DNA of 11,758 bases from Deltaproteobacteria bacterium (GTDB taxonomy: Bacteria; Desulfobacterota; JAENJC01), in contig JAENJC010000042.1 in the NCBI GenBank assembly GCA_016844545.1, positions 1 to 11,758 on the forward strand, in the 5' to 3' direction. The position numbers were made by a program, and so were the translations under genes. The notes under the pieces are model-generated. The model was not told the origin of the DNA, ran no database searches, and was given only the letters and a program-made list of their open reading frames with translations. This document shows positions 8,301 to 11,758 of the stretch, piece after piece (within the stretch, counting starts at the first letter, position 1; each line of letters begins with the position of its first letter).

Positions 8301-8506
8301 TCAGGCCCAAACTGATGACCGTGGCCACAACCATGATAGGACTAATCCCCATCATGTGGTCCAGCGGAGTAGGCGCCGATGTGATGAAACCGATAGCAGC
8401 CCCCATCATAGGCGGAATGGTGACGTCCACCATCCAGGTATTGATAATAACGCCCGTGATATTCATCATGATGAAAGAAAGGGCGCTAAAGAAGGGGAAA
8501 CTATAA
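5381..8506 (+). CDS. cusA: CusA-like heavy-metal RND efflux transporter, Cu(I)/Ag(I) type
   Basis: Inner-membrane proton-driven transporter of 1041 residues, normal length for the HME-RND family, ATG after AAGGA at 5370-5374. Family signatures include the first helix followed by KKIPLDAIPDLSDVQV, the two large periplasmic loops, and helix blocks near 340-530 and 865-1035. The three periplasmic methionines that bind Cu(I)/Ag(I) in E. coli CusA align with M567 (ILYMP), M617 (SMMETT) and M666 (RIDML), so I favour copper/silver over Zn/Co/Ni. D404 in helix 4 and K977 in RPKLMT match the proton-relay D405 and K984. Around D404 the sequence is AIGELGDAAIVMVEN, where E. coli-type proteins have AMVD. 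The position equivalent to E939 is M934 (GVAVMTG). The transporter forms the pump with the two preceding genes. The symbol reflects family and context; orthology is not proven. Confidence 0.93.
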   Translation: MIEKIIEWSANNRFIVFLLVAILLMGGILSMKKIPLDAIPDLSDVQVIVYTKWEGRSPDLMEDQVTYPIITALISAPKVRTVRGFSDLGFSYVYVIFEEGTDLYWARSRVLEYMQQISGKLPEGVTPTLGPDATGVGWVYQYAVVDKSGKYDLAYLRTVQDWFLRYQLASVEGVAEVASIGGFVKQYQINVDPNKLAAYRISIRDAMERIRMSNNDVEGRLLELAGREYMVRGRGYIKSIKDIEDISLGSFNGVPISIKDVAKVSLGPEMRRGIVELNGEGEVVGGIVVMRQGENALNVISRVKEKLKEIEPSLPEGVKVEAVYDRSQLIQASITNLKDTLIEEVITLFLIVIVFLLHGRSSIIPIITIPIVMIGSFLPLYFLKISSNIMSLGGIALAIGELGDAAIVMVENSYRLLSEGDEEARKKYKETCIKAAKEIGPAIFSSLWIIIVSFIPIFLLEAQEGRLFKPLAYTKTIIMIVSALLAVTLVPALLVTFMNGKKLKRDEENPLSRFFTFFYMPVIKWVLIYRKTTLAIAIIAVLPTVPLFYAIGSEFMPPLYEGTILYMPVTAPGLSVTEAGKLLQTQDRLIKSVPEVEHVFGKAGRAETSTDPAPLSMMETTVHLKPKEEWRKGMTYEKLLEELDQKVQFPGVSNAWTQPIRNRIDMLTTGIRTPVGIKVMGTDLKKIQEIGETLEMVIKDVKGTRSVYAERVSGGYFVDIKIKRVEAARYGLTVGDIQDVIQTAIGGMQVTTTVEGRERYPVNIRYMREFRDDVDSLKRILVPTMNGMQQIPLAQVADITLTSGPAMIRDEDGLLSGYVYIDVTGRDIGGYVDDAKAAVREKIKLPPGYALSWSGQYEFQIRAKERMKLVLPVVFLIIFIVLYMTFGSFAEALIVIVATAYAMTGGLVLQYILGYNFSVAVWVGYITVYGVAVMTGVMMMVFLNDALKEKMKDGRQITMQDIYDATIEGSVMRLRPKLMTVATTMIGLIPIMWSSGVGADVMKPIAAPIIGGMVTSTIQVLIITPVIFIMMKERALKKGKL

Positions 8507-8517
8507 ATATAACGAGG

Positions 8518-8575
8518 GGACTGTCCCTATTTACGGACGCAGCGCAGCGGAGTCGTAGAGTAGGGACTGTTCCCG
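8518..8575 (+). repeat. Dispersed ~60-bp element, copy 2, intergenic
   Basis: It lies in the 92-base gap after the transporter gene. The ends are ACTGTCCCTATTTACG (8520-8535) and ACTGTTCCCG (8566-8575), shared with the element at 4018-4077. The outer parts form an imperfect inverted repeat: GGGGACTGTCCCTA against TAGGGACTGTTCCC, 12 of 14 bases complementary. The centre differs from copy 1 and is rich in GCAGCG steps. Confidence 0.65.
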
Positions 8576-8598
8576 GTCAAAGAAGGGAGAAGGAAGAA

Positions 8599-8898
8599 AT
8601 GATTATCAAAAGAAATGCCATTCTTGGACTGATCTTTCTCAGCATGTTTTCAGCTGTTCCTCTGAGAGCTGAGGAGATTCAGTCCCCAAAAAATGAAAGT
8701 GCGATTATCTCCGCCACTTCATCTTCAGAACCGGTCAGGCATGAGGAAGGCGGAATGAAGCATGAAGATATGGATAAAGATAAAGAGCATGAAGGGATGC
8801 ACGGGATGATGATGGGGCATGATATGAAGGGCTGGTGGATCGTCATAGGGGTCGTGATGGTCATCATGATGGGAGCCCATGTAGCTGTTTTATTCTAA
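8599..8898 (+). CDS. Small His/Met-rich exported membrane protein, putative periplasmic copper-binding
   Basis: 99 residues from an ATG preceded by AAGGA; the frame is open further upstream but only through shadow sequence of the transporter gene. A signal peptide (1-24: basic start, LGLIFLSMFSAV core, likely cut after LRA) is followed by a flexible Ser/Glu region and a metal-ligand-rich segment (48-76) with H48, M53, H55, M58, H64, M67, H68, M70-72, H74 and M76. After WW (79-80), a C-terminal hydrophobic helix (81-98) contains M87, M90, M91 and H94. The predicted layout is a periplasmic ligand cluster tethered at the inner membrane. The dense His/Met pattern is typical of Cu(I)/Cu(II)-binding proteins and agrees with the Cus-type neighbours. 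I do not recognise a named family. A buffering or delivery role for the pump is inference. It is probably co-transcribed with the following gene 36 bases downstream. Confidence 0.8.
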   Translation: MIIKRNAILGLIFLSMFSAVPLRAEEIQSPKNESAIISATSSSEPVRHEEGGMKHEDMDKDKEHEGMHGMMMGHDMKGWWIVIGVVMVIMMGAHVAVLF

Positions 8899-8934
8899 TA
8901 GCTTTCTTAGAAAGATTTGTTGACCGGAGGGAAC

Positions 8935-9660
8935 ATGACAGAACTGATGATCAAACCTGTAAGATACGGGATTTTGATAGGCCTTCTTGGCCTCGTCTTT
9001 GGCATAGGCTGGGCATTCTGGCTTGTGCTTGGGCATGAGAGGATACATAAGAGCCTTGAAAAAAGTGCTCTTGAAAGAAAAGAGGTGCATAGTCTTATTG
9101 ACATATTGGAACCCGATAATGTCCAGGCCAACACAAGCGCTAAGGGAGTGCATAACGAACACAGTCATGGTCAATCTTCAAATAATGAAGATACCCATCA
9201 GCATGAAGAGGAAGGAAAACCCCTGCAAAAAGATGAGTATACGGACATGATGAACAAAGGACAGCAGATGATGCAACCCGGGGAAGATAAACATCAGCAC
9301 GGTGAAGGTATGCATGATAGCCCCATTATGGAGCTTGCCCATAAAAGGCTTGTAAGGGGACACCTTCATTTAATGGGCCTCGGACTAGTTTCTATTGTCA
9401 TGTCCTTAATTCTCGGCTTTACAAGCGCTCCTCCGCTTTTCAAGACCATTGCATCCGTTTTTACCGGTATTGGAGGGATTATCTACCCGGTAGCCTGGAT
9501 AGTGATGGGTTACATGACACCGCAGTTGGGAGCCGCTGCTGCTGAGGCTTATGTGATTGTTATTGCCGGACCAGGAGTCCTGCTCGTCTCCTTCGGGCTA
9601 ATTTCTGCAATCATCTTCCTTTTAAAGGACGTTTTTGCTTCGACTGTTAAACAAGCGTAG
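8935..9660 (+). CDS. Four-helix membrane protein with His-rich loop, unrecognised family
   Basis: 241 residues. The ATG at 8935 follows GGAGGG (8926-8931); an in-frame TTG at 8917 is less likely. Helix 1 spans about 12-33. A long hydrophilic segment (34-140) has H73, H76, H78, H88, H90, H120, H122, H127 and H136 plus paired methionines M105/M106 and M112/M113. Three further helices follow at about 143-162, 168-194 and 205-230. The second begins with a GHLHLMGLG motif, so H143 and H145 sit at the membrane edge. The third contains YPVAW and the fourth AGPG. I cannot assign a known family. The His-rich loop and the position between pump and YHS genes suggest copper or other metal binding at the membrane, and paired His residues at helix ends could also suit haem. 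Both are inferences. Confidence 0.8.
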   Translation: MTELMIKPVRYGILIGLLGLVFGIGWAFWLVLGHERIHKSLEKSALERKEVHSLIDILEPDNVQANTSAKGVHNEHSHGQSSNNEDTHQHEEEGKPLQKDEYTDMMNKGQQMMQPGEDKHQHGEGMHDSPIMELAHKRLVRGHLHLMGLGLVSIVMSLILGFTSAPPLFKTIASVFTGIGGIIYPVAWIVMGYMTPQLGAAAAEAYVIVIAGPGVLLVSFGLISAIIFLLKDVFASTVKQA

Positions 9661-9678
9661 TAAATGTAACAGGATGCC

Positions 9679-10770
9679 ATGAAAGAAAACGAGATAATAG
9701 AGTCGTTAAGGAGCTTCCACGACATATCAAAGGCCATCAATTCAAGCCTGGATATCGACGAGGTAGTGAAGCTGATATTGGATAAAACCTCCGTCCTTAT
9801 GACGACAAACAAAGTGCTCATCCTCCTCTTGGACAGGGATAAGATGGTTTTGAGCATCTACAGGTCGTTGGGTTTCGATGAAGACGAGCTGAAAGTAAGG
9901 TCCTTCCGCGATGTCAGGTTATTCGATCACTGCATCGTGCGAAGGGGGGAGGTCTTAGGTATCGAGGACGTCATACAGGAGAAAGACTTTAGGGAATTAA
10001 CCAACGCCATGCCTGTCCTCCTTAATATGTTCTTTGCCCCTCTTGAAATAAAGGGGAATGTCCTCGGCCTCCTCGGGGTCCTTGATAATAAAGAGGGGGT
10101 TTCGGAGATAAAGCTGGAGATCTTTTGTGCCTTGGGGAGCCAAGCTGCCGTGGCTATAGAAAATGCCTCCTTGTACAAGCGTTTGAGTGATGGCTTTCTT
10201 CATACAGCAGAGTCCCTGGCAGCGGCCATTGATAGCCGGGACCCCTATACCGGTGGCCACACAAGAAGGGTTGAGGACTATTCACTCAGGCTCGCCGATC
10301 AGCTTAACCTGTTGAAACAGGAAAAGGAGGAACTGAGGCTTGCAGCCATCCTTCATGACATCGGCAAGATAGGGATAGACGATGCCATATTGAGAAAAGG
10401 TGGTGCCCTTTCAGAAGACGAGGAGCTCATGATGAAGAGCCACCCTGAGATCGGCGCAAGGATCCTGGGGTTTGTCGAAGAGATGAGGAATGTAATCCCA
10501 GGGGTACGTTATCATCATGAAAGGTTCGATGGCAGAGGCTATCCTGAAGGGCTTAAGGGGGAAGATATTCCGCTTTATGCGAGAATTATATCCATAGCCG
10601 ATGCCTATGATGCCCTGACCACCGATAGGCCTTACAAAAAGGCTGTTGATAAGGACGCTGCACTGGAGGAGATCGCAAAGGATAAGAGTTTGAGGTTTGA
10701 CCCATTTATTGTTGATACATTTTACAGGATTATGAAACTGGAGAGAAAAGACCGAGAAATGGAAGTTTGA
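9679..10770 (+). CDS. GAF-HD-GYP protein, putative cyclic-di-GMP phosphodiesterase
   Basis: Cytoplasmic 363-residue protein without membrane helices, ATG preceded by AGGA. The N-terminal GAF domain (about 20-163) is a sensory fold. The HD-GYP domain (about 170-355) is expected to hydrolyse cyclic-di-GMP. Its signature residues are present: D185, H194 (DPYTGGH), H226-D227 with K230 (LHDIGK), H255 (SHPEIG), H279-H280, the GRGYP motif at 285-289, and D308 (IADAYDAL). The residue at 185 is Asp where some characterised members have Glu, which may affect metal content. The stop touches the start of the YHS gene, so the two are probably translationally coupled. There is no receiver domain, so input must come through the GAF domain or a partner. 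The link to metal stress is inferred from position only. Confidence 0.9.
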   Translation: MKENEIIESLRSFHDISKAINSSLDIDEVVKLILDKTSVLMTTNKVLILLLDRDKMVLSIYRSLGFDEDELKVRSFRDVRLFDHCIVRRGEVLGIEDVIQEKDFRELTNAMPVLLNMFFAPLEIKGNVLGLLGVLDNKEGVSEIKLEIFCALGSQAAVAIENASLYKRLSDGFLHTAESLAAAIDSRDPYTGGHTRRVEDYSLRLADQLNLLKQEKEELRLAAILHDIGKIGIDDAILRKGGALSEDEELMMKSHPEIGARILGFVEEMRNVIPGVRYHHERFDGRGYPEGLKGEDIPLYARIISIADAYDALTTDRPYKKAVDKDAALEEIAKDKSLRFDPFIVDTFYRIMKLERKDREMEV

Positions 10771-11009
10771 TGATAATGGCAAAAGACCCTGTTTGCAACA
10801 TGGACGTGGAAGAAGAAAAAGCCGATTTTGTGGTACATGTGCACCATGAAACATTCTATTTCTGCTCAGAACGGTGTAAAGAGGAATTTGAAAAGGAGAT
10901 GGGCCTGATAGAGCCTGCCAAGGGGATAAGGATATGGAGCAGGTTTTTAAAGAAGCTTTCCAATGGTGCTGATAAGGAATTTGGCGGGAAACCGCCAAAA
11001 TGCCATTAA
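10770..11009 (+). CDS. YHS-domain protein, probable cytoplasmic metal-binding
   Basis: 79 residues. The YHS/TRASH-like fold occupies the first 43 or so: DPVCNM with C9 and M11, then FYFCSERC with C32 and C36, and a final KEEFEKEM helix. This type of domain binds soft metals and occurs alone or fused to copper P-type ATPases. The start is uncertain between ATG 10770 (one-base overlap with the preceding stop, GGAAG four bases upstream) and ATG 10776, which gives MAKDPVC, the usual family beginning; a TTG at 10767 is also in frame. A basic 35-residue tail follows the domain and ends KPPKCH, adding a Cys and a His. A strong hairpin (10980-10999) lies in the coding sequence of that tail. It is one of two YHS genes bracketing a methyltransferase. 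Confidence 0.87.
   Translation: MIMAKDPVCNMDVEEEKADFVVHVHHETFYFCSERCKEEFEKEMGLIEPAKGIRIWSRFLKKLSNGADKEFGGKPPKCH
10980..10999 (+). other. Perfect hairpin with GAAA tetraloop at the end of the YHS gene
   Basis: TTTGGCGG and CCGCCAAA form an uninterrupted 8-bp stem closed by GAAA, a stable GNRA loop. It sits ten bases before the stop codon region and 17 bases before the methyltransferase start. The absence of a T-run argues against intrinsic termination. It could stabilise or separate mRNA segments. Confidence 0.5.
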
Positions 11010-11015
11010 TAGGAT

Positions 11016-11690
11016 ATGCAGAAAAAAGATAAAACTTATATACCGGCCATGGGTTTCGATTTTCTGACCCCTTTCTATGACACCCTGATGAAGGTCGCCA
11101 TGCCGGAGGAGATGCTAAAAAACGCCCTCTTGGAGGAGGCGCACATCCGGCCTGCTCAGAAGGTACTCGATTTTGGCTGCGGGACTGCGACGCTGGCCAT
11201 CATGGCAAAGCTCAAGCACCCGAAGGCAACTATCGTCGGGCTCGATGTTGATGAAAAGATACTCAGTATCGCACGGAATAAAATCGCTCAACTGGGCCTC
11301 GATATCCCGATTGAGATATACAGCGGGTTCAACCTGCCGTTTGAGGATGAAGACTTCGACCACATAATCAGCAGCTTTGTATTTCACCATCTCTCGACGG
11401 AGAAGAAGAAGGATATCCTGAAACAGTGCTACAGGATACTGAGGCCTGGGGGCGAAATACGTGTCCTCGATTTCGGTAACCCTCAGACGATGATTGCCAG
11501 GGGAGTCATGCACCTCTTCAGTCTGTTCGAGCCTGTGGACGACAATGTCAGGGGCCTTATCCCCGGCTATATGAGGGATGCCGGTTTTATGGAGGTGAGG
11601 GAAGTGCGTAATTTTAAGGTGCTGTGGGGGACGTTTTCTCTTTATAGCGGACTTAAAGGAGGCAATTATGGCAACAGACCCGGTCTGTAA
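11016..11690 (+). CDS. Class I SAM-dependent methyltransferase
   Basis: Cytoplasmic enzyme of 224 residues, ATG preceded by a weak AGGA-like site six bases after the YHS stop. The Rossmann-type fold is clear: motif I VLDFGCGTA (50-58), acidic D77 at the end of strand 2 (GLDVDE) for the ribose hydroxyls, the LPFEDEDFDHIISSFVFHHL block (107-126) and LRPGGEIRVLDFG (142-154). It resembles the UbiE/Methyltransf_11 type; the substrate cannot be told. The natural family end appears to be near GTFSLYSGLK (205-214). The last ten residues are read through the ribosome site and first codons of the next gene, overlapping it by 23 bases in another frame. The position between two YHS genes in a metal locus is notable, but a metal or metalloid substrate is only speculation; no ArsM-type cysteine set is visible. 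Confidence 0.87.
   Translation: MQKKDKTYIPAMGFDFLTPFYDTLMKVAMPEEMLKNALLEEAHIRPAQKVLDFGCGTATLAIMAKLKHPKATIVGLDVDEKILSIARNKIAQLGLDIPIEIYSGFNLPFEDEDFDHIISSFVFHHLSTEKKKDILKQCYRILRPGGEIRVLDFGNPQTMIARGVMHLFSLFEPVDDNVRGLIPGYMRDAGFMEVREVRNFKVLWGTFSLYSGLKGGNYGNRPGL
11655..11662 (+). promoter_or_regulatory. Strong Shine-Dalgarno of the last gene, inside the methyltransferase gene
   Basis: AAAGGAGG lies five bases before the ATG at 11668 and is itself translated as part of the methyltransferase C-terminus. It fixes the start of the downstream gene and suggests that gene is translated efficiently. Confidence 0.75.
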
Positions 11691-11758
11691 GATGGAAGTG
11701 GATGAAGATACGTCCTTAAAGACAGAGTTTGAAGGGAAGAGCTACTACTTTTGTTCAG
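11668..11758 (+). CDS. YHS-domain protein, partial; possible N-terminus of a copper P-type ATPase
   Basis: Thirty codons are visible before the window ends. They encode a second YHS start: MATDPVCKM with C7 and M9, then a KSYYFCS segment with C29. The ATG has an ideal ribosome site and overlaps the methyltransferase end by 23 bases. The sequence is clearly related in pattern to the YHS gene at 10770 but is not a copy of it. In many bacteria such an N-terminal YHS unit precedes the transmembrane and ATPase domains of CopA-type copper exporters, which would fit this locus. A stand-alone YHS protein is equally possible from what can be seen. Confidence 0.8.
   Translation, partial: MATDPVCKMEVDEDTSLKTEFEGKSYYFCS

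Noticed and set aside
8356..8598. Upstream extension of the small His/Met-rich protein
   Set aside because: The frame is open but overlaps the transporter gene and a repeat. The signal peptide and ribosome site clearly place the start at 8599.
10411..10998. 195-codon minus-strand frame opposite the HD-GYP and YHS genes
   Set aside because: It is antisense to two well-supported genes across their junction, with no coherent domain or initiation signal.
1..11758. CRISPR arrays, tRNA or rRNA genes, insertion sequences
   Set aside because: No regularly spaced repeats, no RNA-gene signatures and no transposase-like protein were seen in either strand.

Overview
The window carries a copper(I)/silver(I)-type export and handling locus from a Gram-negative bacterium. 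The evidence is a CusCBA-like tripartite pump (outer-membrane channel, membrane fusion protein, RND transporter), a two-component system directly upstream, and His/Met-rich envelope proteins plus YHS-domain proteins downstream. GC content is moderate, genes are tightly packed, and C-rich/G-rich REP-like palindromes follow stop codons. Together these look like Nitrospirota or Desulfobacterota-type genomes. That placement is an impression from style and protein flavour and has not been shown.

Layout: (1) 35-457, minus strand, is the C-terminal remnant of an outer-membrane beta-barrel protein that has lost its 5' end. (2) 500-2538 is an OmpR-type response regulator (TTG start) and a sensor histidine kinase joined by an ATGA overlap. 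(3) 2539-2673 is the only sizeable gap between plus-strand genes and may hold the pump promoter. (4) 2674-8506 is the pump: TolC-like channel, CusB-like fusion protein with an unusual N-terminal metal-binding motif, and CusA-like transporter that keeps the three periplasmic copper-binding methionines. (5) 8599-9660 encodes two metal-ligand-rich membrane proteins, one with a single C-terminal helix and one with four predicted helices around a His-rich loop. (6) 9679-11758 encodes a GAF/HD-GYP protein, a YHS protein, a class I methyltransferase and the start of a second YHS-containing gene, possibly the N-terminus of a copper P-type ATPase.

Inferred teamwork: the kinase has a His/Met-containing periplasmic domain and may sense metal, activating the regulator. 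The pump then moves periplasmic Cu(I)/Ag(I) out of the cell, the His/Met-rich proteins buffer or deliver metal at the inner membrane, and the YHS proteins serve the cytoplasmic side. The HD-GYP protein suggests a cyclic-di-GMP input next to the metal genes. All genes from 500 onward are on the plus strand with short gaps or overlaps, so one or two long transcripts are likely.

The most unusual sequence-level signals are two families of small repeats. One family sits directly after the TAA stop codons on both sides of the fusion-protein gene. The other is a roughly 60-bp element found once in the intergenic gap after the transporter gene and once, in frame, inside the fusion-protein coding sequence.
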